Assembly: GCF_022763305.1 (NCBI RefSeq)
Contig: NZ_JALEGT010000055.1
Span: 62,001 to 126,000, forward strand
DNA length: 64,000 nt
Source: Marivita sp.
Lineage (GTDB): Bacteria; Pseudomonadota; Alphaproteobacteria; Rhodobacterales; Rhodobacteraceae
Reading direction: 5' to 3'
The stretch's first letter is position 1. Each line of letters starts with the position of its first letter. A program made the position numbers and the translations under genes. Below, in pieces: positions 29,623 through 39,174 of the stretch. Below the pieces are notes generated by a model. It was not told the origin of the DNA. It saw only the letters and a program-made list of their open reading frames with translations, and ran no database searches.

Positions 29623-31653
29623 ATGGCGCGGGTCCGGGACCTCGTCCCCGACATGCTTCAGGCGCAGCGCGGCGCGCTGTTTCCCTGGGTTCCGGTGTTT
29701 CTCGGGATCGGGATCGGCTATTACTTTGCATCAAAGTTCGAACCCTCGGTCATGTCCTTGGGCGTGCTGGCAACATCGGGCGCGCTGCTGATGGTCTGGC
29801 ACCTGTGGTGTCGATCCAGCCTTGCCCCGCTGATCTGCGCGCTTGCCATGGTGTCCCTCGGCGTGGCTTTGGCGGGTGCGCGGGCGCATCTGGTGGCCGG
29901 TCCCGTGATCGACTGGCGCTACTATGGGCCCGTGACGGGGCGGGTGGTCGATATCGACCGCTCTGCGTCGGATGCGCTGCGGATCACGCTCGATCACGTC
30001 TGGCTGACCGATGTTCCGCTGTCCGAGACACCGGTACGGGTGCGTCTGTCGCTGCATTCAAAGGTGACCGGACATCTGCCGGAACCGGGTCAGACGATCA
30101 GCACGACCGCGCATCTCGGCCCACCCGGCGGCGCGGTCGAGCCGGGTGGTTTCGACTTCCGACGTCACGCGTGGTTCCTGCGCCTTGGCGCGGTTGGCTA
30201 CACCCGTGTTCCCCTTGTCCTGTGGGAGGACGCCGGGCAGGAGCGGGCCATCTTCCAGACCCGCATGGCGATTTCCGCCCGTGTGCAGGCGGCTCTGCCT
30301 GGCGAGACCGGAGCCTTTGCCACGGCCATCATCACCGGGGACCGCAGCGCCATTCCGCAGCCTGTGCTCGACGCGCTGCGCGACACCAATCTTGCGCATC
30401 TGCTGGCGATTTCAGGCCTGCACATGGGATTGGTCACCGCCTTCGCCTTCGGTCTTCTGCGTCTTGCGCTGCTTCTGACACCGGTTGGGCTGCGCTGGCC
30501 GGTCAAGAAGATCGCTGCGGCGGGCGCTCTGGCGGTTGGTGCCGTGTACCTCGCGCTCTCCGGCGGCAATGTTGCCACCGAACGGGCCTTCGTGATGGTC
30601 GCGGTGATGCTGCTGGCCATTATGGTCGACCGGCGCGCCATCTCTTTGCGCGCGGTTGCGCTTGCGGCGCTGATCGTTCTGGTGCTCCGGCCCGAAGCGT
30701 TGATCGGCCCCGGTTTCCAGATGTCCTTTGCCGCGACCACCGCGCTGGTCGCGGTGTTTTCTGCCATCCGTGACAGCCGCTTGGATTTGCCACGTCACAA
30801 GGTCCTGCACGGCGTCGCGTCGGTTGTTCTGTCCTCGGCCGTGGCGGGGGCTGCGACCGCGCCCTTTGCCATGGCCCATTTCAACCAGATCGCGCAGTTG
30901 GGACTTCTGGCCAATCTGATGACCGTGCCCTTGATGGGCGTGCTGGTGATCCCGGCGGCTGTCTTGGGTATCCTGTTGATGCCGTTTGGTCTGGAATCCG
31001 CAGGCTTGGTCCCGATGGGCGTCGGGTTGGACTGGATTCTCCGGGTGGCCAAGACCATGGCGGATTGGCCCGGCGCGGTGCGTCCGGTCATGACGCCGGG
31101 TCCCGCCATCCTGCCATTGGTCACGTTGGGTGGCGTGTTCCTCATCCTGTGGCAGGGCCACATGCGTCTATTCGGACTTGCGCCTATCCTTCTTGCCGGA
31201 GCTCTTTGGCTCGGTGCAGAGCGCCCGCCGATCCTCGTCGCCGAAGGAGGAGCGTTGGTCGGCGTCATGACTCCAGCGGGCCGTGCCCTGTCGCGCGCCA
31301 CAGGTGCCGGCTTTGTCGCGGACGTCTGGTTGGAGAACGACAGGCAGGGGCTGGATCAGGCCTCCGCTGCCGCGCTTTGGGAGGCGGGCCTTCCGCCGGT
31401 CAGACATATCCGCGGCAAACGCGATGCTGCCGCGTATGAGGGCTGTCGCGACGGTGCGCTGATCATCGCGGACACAGACCTGCCGGACAAGCCTCAGACT
31501 GCTGATTGCACAGTCCTCGATGCGTCAAAATTGCAAGGCTGGGGCAGCCTGGCCATCAGGTGGCACGGCGATGGCAGTTGGAACATCGAAAAGGCGCGCG
31601 ACAGATCCGGCGCGCGCCTGTGGAACGATGCGGCCATCCGCAACGCTCAATAA
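29623..31653 (+). CDS. comEC: ComEC/Rec2-family competence channel protein, no beta-lactamase domain
   Basis: Protein of 676 residues. N-terminal membrane helices are followed by an OB-like periplasmic section ([25 protein letters not shown]) and the core competence domain (about 225-480) with [22 protein letters not shown] and [18 protein letters not shown]. The C-terminal about 150 residues do not show the metallo-beta-lactamase motif HxHxDH. Family members carry single-stranded DNA across the inner membrane during uptake. GGGGG precedes the ATG. The 3' end overlaps the convergent lexA by 7 bases. Confidence 0.88.
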   Translation: MARVRDLVPDMLQAQRGALFPWVPVFLGIGIGYYFASKFEPSVMSLGVLATSGALLMVWHLWCRSSLAPLICALAMVSLGVALAGARAHLVAGPVIDWRYYGPVTGRVVDIDRSASDALRITLDHVWLTDVPLSETPVRVRLSLHSKVTGHLPEPGQTISTTAHLGPPGGAVEPGGFDFRRHAWFLRLGAVGYTRVPLVLWEDAGQERAIFQTRMAISARVQAALPGETGAFATAIITGDRSAIPQPVLDALRDTNLAHLLAISGLHMGLVTAFAFGLLRLALLLTPVGLRWPVKKIAAAGALAVGAVYLALSGGNVATERAFVMVAVMLLAIMVDRRAISLRAVALAALIVLVLRPEALIGPGFQMSFAATTALVAVFSAIRDSRLDLPRHKVLHGVASVVLSSAVAGAATAPFAMAHFNQIAQLGLLANLMTVPLMGVLVIPAAVLGILLMPFGLESAGLVPMGVGLDWILRVAKTMADWPGAVRPVMTPGPAILPLVTLGGVFLILWQGHMRLFGLAPILLAGALWLGAERPPILVAEGGALVGVMTPAGRALSRATGAGFVADVWLENDRQGLDQASAAALWEAGLPPVRHIRGKRDAAAYEGCRDGALIIADTDLPDKPQTADCTVLDASKLQGWGSLAIRWHGDGSWNIEKARDRSGARLWNDAAIRNAQ

Positions 31654-32345
31654 GTGCGGATCAGCCCGACCAGACGTCCCTGTACCTTGACCGCCCCTAC
31701 CGGCAGGATGCGCGGCTCATAGGCGGGATTTGCCGCTTCGAGGATGATGCTTTCGCCCTTGCGCTTGTAGCGCTTCAGCGTGGCTTCATACCCTTCGACC
31801 TGTGCCACGACGATGTCACCGTTGTCGGCACTCTGCGTTTCCCGGATCACCACGATATCGCCATCGTTGATCCCCGCCTCGATCATGGAATCGCCTTTGA
31901 CTTCAAGCGCGTAGTGCCGGCCATTGCCCGACAGCATCGCCCCGGGCACAGCCACCGACGGTGGCACGTCGTTGATCGACTCGATCGGCACACCGGCGGC
32001 AATGCGCCCCATCAAGGGCAGGTCCAACGCATGCACCGTATCAACCGCGCGGGACTGCGCGGGGGGCGGTGCATCCGGAAGGTCGCCATCGATGACAGTG
32101 GGAGTGAAGCCCGGCTGCTTGTTCGCAAGCGTCTCAGGAAGCTTGACGATCTCGATCGCCCGCGCCCGATGCGCAAGGCGCCGGATGAAGCCCCGTTCCT
32201 CCAGCGCGGTAATCAGGCGATGGATACCTGATTTGGACCGCAAATCAAGCGCTTCCTTCATTTCGTCAAAGCTTGGTGGGACGCCGTCGCGCGCCACGCG
32301 TTTGCTGATGAAGTCCAGCAGGTCGAGTTGTTTCTTGGTCAGCAT
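31647..32345 (-). CDS. lexA: SOS repressor LexA
   Basis: Protein of 232 residues. The N-terminal winged helix is [13 protein letters not shown]...[21 protein letters not shown]. The autocleavage site is Ala117-Gly118 in GRIAAGVP. The catalytic dyad is Ser153 ([11 protein letters not shown]) and Lys191 (EATLKRYKR). A GTTC-N7-GTTC box 34 bases upstream implies autoregulation. In this window it follows moeA, as the last gene of the trp-moa-lexA neighbourhood. Confidence 0.97.
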   Translation of the reverse strand: MLTKKQLDLLDFISKRVARDGVPPSFDEMKEALDLRSKSGIHRLITALEERGFIRRLAHRARAIEIVKLPETLANKQPGFTPTVIDGDLPDAPPPAQSRAVDTVHALDLPLMGRIAAGVPIESINDVPPSVAVPGAMLSGNGRHYALEVKGDSMIEAGINDGDIVVIRETQSADNGDIVVAQVEGYEATLKRYKRKGESIILEAANPAYEPRILPVGAVKVQGRLVGLIRTY

Positions 32346-32378
32346 TTTCTGCCTCCGCTCGCATGATCCTCACTCTTT

Positions 32379-32393
32379 GTTCTACTGTTGTTC
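32379..32393. promoter_or_regulatory. LexA box upstream of lexA
   Basis: GTTCTACTGTTGTTC is an exact alphaproteobacterial SOS box (GTTC-N7-GTTC). It lies between moeA and lexA, 34 bases upstream of the lexA start. Confidence 0.85.
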
Positions 32394-32431
32394 TTGTTTT
32401 GTGTCAAGAATCCGTAAACAAACGCGAGATT

Positions 32432-33601
32432 TCAGCGAAGAGGAAGATACTCCACGGTCTCACCGGCAGCGCGGGGCCCGTCCTTTCGGGGTCGGATGAT
32501 CAGGGCGTCGGCCTGTCCGAGAATGCTCAGAAGCGAGCTGTCCTGCGCACCAAAGGCCACAAGCCCGTCCGCGGTTGTGCGTGCCCGCATGTAATGTTCG
32601 CGGGGGCCATTGGCGGGCAGGGCCTCGGCCAGCACACCCGTCCGACGCGGAGCGGGTTCTGCGGGCAGTCCCAGCATCGCGCGAATGACCGGTGCGATGA
32701 AAACATGTCCACATACCATCGCCGACACAGGATTGCCGGGAAGACCGATCATCATCGCGTCGCCAAACCGCCCCGCCATCAGGGGTTTGCCGGGCCGCAT
32801 GGCAACCTTGTAAAAGCTCTGCTCGAAGCCCAGCTGCGGCGCAAGATTGGCCACCACGTCATGGTCACCCACCGAGGCCCCACCGATGGTGACAATTAGG
32901 TCTGCGCCCCGCGCAAGCTCGAACGCGGTCTTGAGCGAGGCCTCATTGTCCCGTGCGATGGGCAGAAGCCGAGGTTCCGCCCCAAGATCGCGCATCAGGG
33001 CATGCAGGCCAAGCGTGTTGGACGCGATGATCTGGTCCGGACCGGGTATTTCGCCGGGCATCACCAGCTCATCGCCGGTGGAGATCAGCGCCACACCGGG
33101 GCGCCGCGCGACCGAAACCTGCGCGATGTTCATCGAGGCCATGAGGGCGATGTCGTTCGGCCCGAGGATGCGCCCCGCGGCGATCCGATCCCCGACCCTG
33201 AAGTCACCACCCGCCGGGCGGATATGCGAGTTGTCTTCGGGGGAATCCCCAATGGTGATCCAGTCACCGTCCCGGCTGACATCTTCCTGAATCACAACGG
33301 CTTTTGCGCCCTCGGGCACCGGCGCTCCGGTGAAAATGCGCACCGCTTCGCCGGATTTTACCGGATGGTAAAATCCGTGACCGGCGGCGCTTTCGCCGAT
33401 CACCCGCAACCGCAGCCCCGGCGCAACCTCAGCCACCGCGTAGCCGTCCATTGCCGACCCGTCGAAGGGCGGCTGGTCCCGCGTCGCGGCCACATCCTGC
33501 GCCAGCACACGGCGATGTGCCTCAAGAAGCGGCACCACTTCCGGTCCCAGCGGTTGCGCCAGGACGAAAAGCTGGTCAAGCGCCTCGGCAACAGAAATCA
33601 T
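32432..33601 (-). CDS. moeA: Molybdopterin molybdotransferase MoeA
   Basis: Protein of 389 residues. It inserts molybdate into adenylated molybdopterin. Domain marks: [11 protein letters not shown] start, [67 protein letters not shown] and [29 protein letters not shown]. The start overlaps the moaC stop (ATGA). A 26-bp palindrome lies inside the gene at 33352-33377 and encodes residues in the loop before VRIFTGAP without changing its length relative to E. coli MoeA. Confidence 0.95.
   Translation of the reverse strand: MISVAEALDQLFVLAQPLGPEVVPLLEAHRRVLAQDVAATRDQPPFDGSAMDGYAVAEVAPGLRLRVIGESAAGHGFYHPVKSGEAVRIFTGAPVPEGAKAVVIQEDVSRDGDWITIGDSPEDNSHIRPAGGDFRVGDRIAAGRILGPNDIALMASMNIAQVSVARRPGVALISTGDELVMPGEIPGPDQIIASNTLGLHALMRDLGAEPRLLPIARDNEASLKTAFELARGADLIVTIGGASVGDHDVVANLAPQLGFEQSFYKVAMRPGKPLMAGRFGDAMMIGLPGNPVSAMVCGHVFIAPVIRAMLGLPAEPAPRRTGVLAEALPANGPREHYMRARTTADGLVAFGAQDSSLLSILGQADALIIRPRKDGPRAAGETVEYLPLR
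33352..33377. repeat. Palindrome inside the moeA coding sequence
   Basis: Stem CGGATTTTACC / GGTAAAATCCG (11 bp, perfect) with loop GGAT. It encodes the loop GFYHPVKS on the minus strand and is the only strong palindrome found fully inside a gene here. Confidence 0.7.
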
Positions 33602-34074
33602 GTCGCCTCGTAGCGGCCTGATTTTCCGCCATCTTTCAGCATCACCCGGATGCCGGTGATCTCCATCGCCTTGTCCACCGCCTTGGCCATGTCGTAGACG
33701 GTCAGCGCCGCCGTCGACACCGCGGTCAGCGCCTCCATCTCGACCCCGGTCTGACCCGTGGTCTTGACCGTCGCCTCGATCCGCAGGCCCGGCAGATCGG
33801 GCGCGGGTGTCAGTTCCACTGCAACTTTCGTCACCGGAAGCGGATGGCAGAGCGGGATCAGGTCGGGCGTCTTCTTCGCCCCCATGATCCCCGCAAGCCG
33901 CGCCACACCGATCACATCGCCTTTCTTTGCGCGACCTTCCGTAATGATCTCAAAGGTTTCGCGTGCCATCTTGATGTAGCCCTCGGCCACGGCAACCCGC
34001 GAGGTGACGGCCTTGTCGGACACATCGACCATATGCGCATCGCCCTTGGCGTCGAAATGGGTGAGCTCGCTCAT
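33598..34074 (-). CDS. moaC: Cyclic pyranopterin monophosphate synthase MoaC
   Basis: Protein of 158 residues. It converts 3',8-cyclo-GTP to cyclic pyranopterin monophosphate in molybdenum cofactor synthesis. Signature runs are [47 protein letters not shown] and [24 protein letters not shown]. It overlaps trpC upstream and moeA downstream by ATGA junctions. Confidence 0.96.
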   Translation of the reverse strand: MSELTHFDAKGDAHMVDVSDKAVTSRVAVAEGYIKMARETFEIITEGRAKKGDVIGVARLAGIMGAKKTPDLIPLCHPLPVTKVAVELTPAPDLPGLRIEATVKTTGQTGVEMEALTAVSTAALTVYDMAKAVDKAMEITGIRVMLKDGGKSGRYEAT

Positions 34075-34874
34075 GCGGCCACCGGATCGGCCAGCAGCGC
34101 GCGGGTGGCCGCGGTCACATCCGCCTGACGCATCAGGCTTTCGCCGATGAGGAAACTGCGCGCGCCGTGGGCGGCCATATCGGCCAGATCCGCCGGGGTG
34201 AACAATCCCGATTCCGAGATCAGCATCCGATCGGCAGGCACATGTTTCGAAAGTTCACGTGTTGTCTCAAGAGTGGTCTCGAAGGTCTTGAGATTGCGGT
34301 TGTTTACGCCGATCAGAGGTGACTTCAGTGCCAATGCCCGATCCAGTTCGGCGCGGTCATGCACCTCGATCAGCGCGTCCATGCCCCAGGCAAAGGCCGC
34401 GTCTTCCAGTTCCGCCGCCTGCGCGTCCGAGACGCTGGCCATGATGATCAGGATGCAATCCGCCTGCAGGCTGCGCGCCTCGGCCACCTGGTAGGTGTCA
34501 TACATGAAATCCTTGCGCAGCGCCGGAAGCGAGGTCGCCTGACGCGCGGCTACCAGATAGGACTTGTCGCCATGAAAGCTGGGAGTGTCCGTCAGCACGG
34601 ACAGACAGGTTGCGCCCCCGGCCTGATAGGCCTGGGCAAGGCTCGCCGGTTCGAAATCCGCGCGGATCAAGCCTTTGGAGGGCGAGGCCTTCTTCACCTC
34701 TGCGATCAACCCATAGCCTTCGACCTGCGCCAGCCGCAAGGCCGCGCCGAAGGGGCGCACGGGATCTGCCGCACGGGCCGCGTCTTCGAGGACCGACAGC
34801 GGAACGCGTGCCTTGTCGGCGGCCACTTCCTCGAGCTTGTAGGCCTTGATCTTGTCGAGAATGGATGCGCTCAT
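34071..34874 (-). CDS. trpC: Indole-3-glycerol phosphate synthase
   Basis: Protein of 267 residues, a TIM barrel acting in tryptophan synthesis after TrpD. Blocks: [34 protein letters not shown] (Lys in substrate closure), [42 protein letters not shown] and [13 protein letters not shown] overlaps link it to ung upstream and moaC downstream. Confidence 0.96.
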   Translation of the reverse strand: MSASILDKIKAYKLEEVAADKARVPLSVLEDAARAADPVRPFGAALRLAQVEGYGLIAEVKKASPSKGLIRADFEPASLAQAYQAGGATCLSVLTDTPSFHGDKSYLVAARQATSLPALRKDFMYDTYQVAEARSLQADCILIIMASVSDAQAAELEDAAFAWGMDALIEVHDRAELDRALALKSPLIGVNNRNLKTFETTLETTRELSKHVPADRMLISESGLFTPADLADMAAHGARSFLIGESLMRQADVTAATRALLADPVAA

Positions 34875-35518
34875 GGGGTCGTCCAGTTGATCGGGGCGTG
34901 TCCCTGTTCTTTAAGCCAGGCGTTCACGCGGGAAAAGGGGCGCGAGCCGAAAAAGCCACGCCGTGCCGACAGCGGGGAGGGATGGGCGCTTTCCAGCACC
35001 AGATGACCGTGCCCCACAAGACGCGGCGCATGGGCCCGCGCATCATTGCCCCACAGCACAAAGGCGCGCGGACGTCCCGAAAGTGCCTCCAGCACCTGCG
35101 GCACCAGTTTCTGCCAACCCAGCCGCCGATGCCCGCGCGCTGCGCCTGCAGGAACCGTCAGCACATCGTTCAGCAGGAGCACGCCCTGATCCGCCCAGAA
35201 CCGCAGATCGCCATTGGGTGGCACATCCCCGATGTCCTCTTGCAACTCCCTGAAAATATTTCCCAAGGATCGGGGCAGGGGCTGCACGCCCGGTTCCACG
35301 GAAAAGGCAAACCCATGCGCGTGCCCGGGCGTGGGATAGGGATCCTGCCCCAAGATGACCACGCGTACGTCCTCGGGCGCACACGCCTCAAGCGCTGCAA
35401 AGACCTGCGGCGCAGGCGGCAGGACACAACGCTCTTCTTTTGCGACAACAGACGCGATGCCCGGCAATGTCTCTGAAAAAAACGACAAATGCCGCCATGC
35501 ACCCGGCGGGGTCAACAT
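34871..35518 (-). CDS. ung: Uracil-DNA glycosylase, family 1
   Basis: Protein of about 215 residues. It excises uracil from DNA. Active-site motifs are [22 protein letters not shown] (catalytic Asp in GQDPYP) and [22 protein letters not shown] (HPSPLS loop). The start is uncertain: an ATG complementary to 35516-35518 is preferred; an ATG at 35533 abuts the repeat that begins at 35534 and has no spaced ribosome site. ung sits inside the trp-moa gene order and overlaps the trpC start, so it is probably co-transcribed. Confidence 0.93.
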   Translation of the reverse strand: MLTPPGAWRHLSFFSETLPGIASVVAKEERCVLPPAPQVFAALEACAPEDVRVVILGQDPYPTPGHAHGFAFSVEPGVQPLPRSLGNIFRELQEDIGDVPPNGDLRFWADQGVLLLNDVLTVPAGAARGHRRLGWQKLVPQVLEALSGRPRAFVLWGNDARAHAPRLVGHGHLVLESAHPSPLSARRGFFGSRPFSRVNAWLKEQGHAPINWTTP

Positions 35519-35533
35519 GGCGCAGGTCCGCAT

Positions 35534-35622
35534 CTTCTCTGGTTCAGAAATACTTCGGGGTCTGGGGCAGCGCCCCAGGCGTTTCCATCGATGGAAACGC
35601 CGCGATGCGGCGACGCATCGCC
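35534..35622. repeat. Composite repeat: 27-base head, GC hairpin and two palindromes
   Basis: The head 35534-35560 (CTTCTCTGGTTCA then GAAATACTTCGGGG) recurs in inverted orientation at 58483-58509 with one mismatch. It is followed by the stem CTGGGGC-AGC-GCCCCAG (35562-35578), then a perfect palindrome 35578-35601 (arms GGCGTTTCCA around TCGA), then a hairpin 35602-35621 (arms GCGATGCG, loop GCGA). The block separates trpD from ung. Confidence 0.78.
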
Positions 35623-35639
35623 CGCCCGCCAGACGGACC

Positions 35640-36656
35640 TCACGCCGCCTGAGTGATGCGCGCCAGAGCCTCGACCCGCGCCTTGGCGGACCCGCTGTCG
35701 ATGCTCTCGGCAGCCATCTCCACGCCAGCCTTGAGGTCGGCCACCTTGTCCGCCACCACCAGCGCCGCCGCCGCGTTCAGCAGAACCGCATCGCGATAGG
35801 CGCTTTTCGCCCCGTCCAGCAGATCGCGGAAGGCCTGTGCGTTTTCGGCAGGTGTCCCACCCAGAATGTCGCGGAAGGGATGCACCGGAAGGCCCGCATC
35901 CTCGGGATGCACCTCGCGGCCGCGGATCTTGCCATCCTCGAGCACCGCCACCTGCGTGGGGGCCGAGATAGAAATCTCGTCCGTTCCGTCGCCACCATGC
36001 ACCAGCCAGGCCTTTTCCGACCCCAGTTCCTTCAGCGTTTCCGCCATCGGGAAAATCAGGTCGATGGCAAAGGCACCGGTCAATTGTCGCTTCACCCCCG
36101 CCGGATTGGTGAGCGGGCCAAGGATGTTGAAGATGGTTTTCGACCCCAGTTCCTGCCGCACCGGCATGACATGTTTCATTGCCGGGTGGTGCATCGGGGC
36201 CATCATGAAGCCGATCCCGGCCTCGGCAATGGCGCGTTCCACCACCTCGGGCGACACCATCACGTTGATCCCCATCTCGGTCAGCGCGTCCGCGGATCCG
36301 GACTTGGACGACAGGTTGCGGTTGCCGTGTTTGGCCACCGGCACGCCAGCGCCCGCCACCACAAAGGCGGTCGCGGTCGAGATGTTGAGCGTGCCCATGC
36401 CGTCCCCGCCGGTGCCGACGATGTCCATGGCACCTTCGGGCGCTTTGACGGCTGTACATTTGGCGCGCATCACCCCTGCGGCGGCCGCGTATTCCGACAC
36501 CGCCTCGCCACGCGCCCGCAACGCCATCAGCAATCCGCCCATCTGGGCTGGGGTCGCTTCGCCGTCGAACAACAGTTCGAACGCCTGTTCGGCCTGCGAC
36601 CGGCTCAGCGGGCCTTCAGAGGCGGCATAGATCAGGGGCTTCATCGCGTCGCTCAT
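35640..36656 (-). CDS. trpD: Anthranilate phosphoribosyltransferase
   Basis: Protein of 338 residues. It transfers phosphoribose from PRPP to anthranilate. Motifs: [21 protein letters not shown] (PRPP site), [44 protein letters not shown] and [10 protein letters not shown]. The start at 36656 overlaps the trpG stop (ATGA). Some 47 codons of open frame upstream belong to trpG DNA and are not used. A composite repeat follows the stop. Confidence 0.96.
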   Translation of the reverse strand: MSDAMKPLIYAASEGPLSRSQAEQAFELLFDGEATPAQMGGLLMALRARGEAVSEYAAAAGVMRAKCTAVKAPEGAMDIVGTGGDGMGTLNISTATAFVVAGAGVPVAKHGNRNLSSKSGSADALTEMGINVMVSPEVVERAIAEAGIGFMMAPMHHPAMKHVMPVRQELGSKTIFNILGPLTNPAGVKRQLTGAFAIDLIFPMAETLKELGSEKAWLVHGGDGTDEISISAPTQVAVLEDGKIRGREVHPEDAGLPVHPFRDILGGTPAENAQAFRDLLDGAKSAYRDAVLLNAAAALVVADKVADLKAGVEMAAESIDSGSAKARVEALARITQAA

Positions 36657-37234
36657 GCGGGCACCTTCAAGTCGTTGACGAAATTCTGCAAAAGCGCGTG
36701 ACCATGTTCCGACGCGATGCTTTCGGGATGGAACTGCACGCCATGCATTGGCAATTCGCGGTGGCTGAGGCCCATGACCGTGCCGTCCTCCAGCCATGCG
36801 GTCACCTCGAGGCAGTCCGGGATCGTGTCCTTGTCCACCACCAGAGAGTGATAGCGCGTGGCCTCGAAAGGCGAGGGCAGTCCGGCAAACACCCCTTTGC
36901 CTGCGTGGTGCATCACCCCCATCTTGCCATGCACGATCTCGGAATGGCGCACCACCGACCCGCCAAAGGCCTGTCCCAGCGTCTGATGCCCGAGGCAGAC
37001 CCCCATCAGCGGCGTGCCGGTTTCCGCTGCCGCCAGCGTGAGCGGCAGGCAGATGCCCGCCTGATCGGGATCGCAGGGCCCGGGCGACAGCAGGATTCCC
37101 GCCGGGTTCATGCCCATCGCGTCCTGCACAGTCAGCGCGTCATTGCGCACCACCTTCACCTCGGTGCCCAGCTCGCCCAGATAATGCACGAGGTTGTAGG
37201 TAAAACTGTCGTAATTGTCGATGAGCAGCAGCAT
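36653..37234 (-). CDS. trpG: Anthranilate synthase component II (glutamine amidotransferase)
   Basis: Protein of 193 residues. It supplies ammonia from glutamine to TrpE. The class I amidotransferase triad is in [15 protein letters not shown] (nucleophilic Cys) and [16 protein letters not shown] (His, Glu). Start [15 protein letters not shown] fits the family. trpE is not in this window; in this direction trpG heads the trpGD unit. Confidence 0.95.
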   Translation of the reverse strand: MLLLIDNYDSFTYNLVHYLGELGTEVKVVRNDALTVQDAMGMNPAGILLSPGPCDPDQAGICLPLTLAAAETGTPLMGVCLGHQTLGQAFGGSVVRHSEIVHGKMGVMHHAGKGVFAGLPSPFEATRYHSLVVDKDTIPDCLEVTAWLEDGTVMGLSHRELPMHGVQFHPESIASEHGHALLQNFVNDLKVPA

Positions 37235-37386
37235 GGGTCTTTCTTCGTCGTCAGGGCTGGCGGGGTGGGGGCCAATCGCGGTATACATGCGCAGGCAGAC
37301 CAAGGCGCGTCAAGGGCGCGGGTGGGTCCACCGGCGCGGATGAGATGCCGGGGACGCAGGTGTGAGGCAAGACGAGGGCGAGGAAC

Positions 37387-39108
37387 ATGGCACGAGGGTT
37401 TTTGTCAGGGGCCATCTGGGGCACGGTGCTGTCTGTCGGTGGTTTGGGCGTCGCCTCTGTGCTGTTGCCGACGCAGACCCCCGCACCTCGGCCGGTGATG
37501 GAAGCGGCTGATCCTGCGCCGGTCGGCGAACCCGTTGCCACGGCGGACACCGAGACGGAACCGACTGCGCCGGTGGCCGAGACAGAGAGCGCAACAGCGA
37601 CAGAGATGCCCGAAGCGGACGCGCCATCTGCGCCGGCGGTCTCCGAAGAGCCCTCCGAGACGCCGATGGACATCGCGACGACCGCGCCCGAGGATCGGGC
37701 CACCGAAAGCGTCGCGTCTGACGGCAGCGCATCCTTGGTTGACGCGGTCGAGGACCCCGCGCGTCGGCCCGCCGATGTGGCCCCGGTCGCGCCGCCGGAC
37801 GATGCGCCTGTGCTGGAAACGCCCGAGGTCGCGGAAGGTGTGCCTCCGGCCGAGACCGACACGATGGCGGCTCCTGTGCCGACGCCCGATACCGGCGATG
37901 AGATTGCCGCGCTCGACGCGCCGACACCGGGTGACGGTCCTGCACCGCAAGCCGTACCGGGCACCGACACTGCGCCGGGTTTGCAGGCCGCCCCGTCCCT
38001 GAATGCCCCGCAGAGCGAGGCGGGGCTTTCGGTGTCGACAGAACCCGCGCAGCCGCCACAGCCAGACGTCCCGGTGGTGGAGACCCCGCTTGTCCCCGAT
38101 CCGGAGCCCGAACCAGACACCGCGCCCGCGCCGGAGACGGAGTCCGAACCGGGCACAGACGACGCCACGACCGCCGCGACCGACACACCTGATCCCGCAG
38201 CGGCGCCGGAACAGTCCGAGCGTCCAACCGTCCGGCGGCTTGTGCCTTCGGAGGGCGCAGATGCCGAAGGGGATGCCGGGCAAAGCACCACCGCCGCTTT
38301 GCGCCCCTCCATCGGGACGCCTGCAGCGTCGCTGACGGACCGCAATCCGGGCAACTCCGCACGGCTGCCCTCCATCGGTGGCGCCGCAGATGACGCGTCT
38401 GACACGCCGGCCGCCGCGCCTGAAGCCGACAGCAGCCTGCCTCCCCTGCAGCGTTTTGCGGCAGAGGTCAGCAGCGACCCGTCGCTGCCCAAGATGTCGA
38501 TCGTGATGATCGACGACGGGGCAGGTCCGCTTGGCCCCGATACGCTTGACGGCTTCCCGTTCCCTGTCACATTCGCACTCGACCCCGCGCAGGAGGGCGC
38601 TGCGGACCGCATGGCCGCCTATCGTACTCTGGGGTATGAAGTGGCTGTTCTGGTCTCCCTGCCGCAGGCCGCCCAGCCCAGCGATGTCGAGCAGATCCTT
38701 GCCGGTGCCTTGGCGGCCGTGCCCGAGGCCGTGGCGCTGATCGAGGCACCGGGCAGCGCGCTCCAGTCGGATCGCACCATCACGGAACAGGCGGCGGAGT
38801 TCGTTGCCGAAAGCGGGCACGGGCTTGTGTTCCTGCCCAACGGGCTCAACACCGCGCAAGCGATTGCACAGCGCGAGGCAGTGCCTGCCCTCAGCATTCT
38901 GCGCGATTTCGATGGCGACGGACAGGACGCCCGAACCAAGCGCCGCTTCCTGGATGGTGCCGCGTTCAGGGCGCGGCAGGATGGGGCGGTTGCGATGCTG
39001 GGGCGGTTGACGCCGGACACGCTGTCCGCACTGGTCCTCTGGAGCCTGCAGGACCGCGCGTCGAGCGTGGCAATGGTGCCGGTCTCGACCCTCTTGCTCG
39101 ACCAGTAG
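37387..39108 (+). CDS. Divergent polysaccharide deacetylase family protein with long Pro/Ala/Glu linker
   Basis: Protein of 573 residues. An N-terminal signal anchor (about 5-28, FLSGAIWGTVLSVGGLGVASVLL) precedes roughly 320 residues of Pro, Ala, Glu, Asp and Thr low complexity. A C-terminal domain (about 350-573) resembles the YibQ/divergent polysaccharide deacetylase fold: KMSIVMIDDGAGPLG, FPVTFALDP, YRTLGYEVAVLVSLPQ and GLVFLPNGLN. The linker would let an anchored domain reach into the periplasm or wall. GAGG precedes the ATG. It is divergent from trpG and followed by a palindrome pair. Confidence 0.84.
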   Translation: MARGFLSGAIWGTVLSVGGLGVASVLLPTQTPAPRPVMEAADPAPVGEPVATADTETEPTAPVAETESATATEMPEADAPSAPAVSEEPSETPMDIATTAPEDRATESVASDGSASLVDAVEDPARRPADVAPVAPPDDAPVLETPEVAEGVPPAETDTMAAPVPTPDTGDEIAALDAPTPGDGPAPQAVPGTDTAPGLQAAPSLNAPQSEAGLSVSTEPAQPPQPDVPVVETPLVPDPEPEPDTAPAPETESEPGTDDATTAATDTPDPAAAPEQSERPTVRRLVPSEGADAEGDAGQSTTAALRPSIGTPAASLTDRNPGNSARLPSIGGAADDASDTPAAAPEADSSLPPLQRFAAEVSSDPSLPKMSIVMIDDGAGPLGPDTLDGFPFPVTFALDPAQEGAADRMAAYRTLGYEVAVLVSLPQAAQPSDVEQILAGALAAVPEAVALIEAPGSALQSDRTITEQAAEFVAESGHGLVFLPNGLNTAQAIAQREAVPALSILRDFDGDGQDARTKRRFLDGAAFRARQDGAVAMLGRLTPDTLSALVLWSLQDRASSVAMVPVSTLLLDQ

Positions 39109-39121
39109 GGTTGGGGTGCGG

Positions 39122-39164
39122 GCGGACGCGTCGACGCGTCCGCGGTTTCCGTCGACGGAAACCG
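39122..39164. repeat. Abutting palindrome pair after the deacetylase gene
   Basis: 39122-39143 has arms GCGGACGCG around TCGA; 39143-39164 has arms CGGTTTCCG around TCGA. Both are perfect, share one base, and match the pair at 22753-22797 in sequence and order. They lie between convergent genes. Confidence 0.85.
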
Positions 39165-39174
39165 GCGCAGACGG

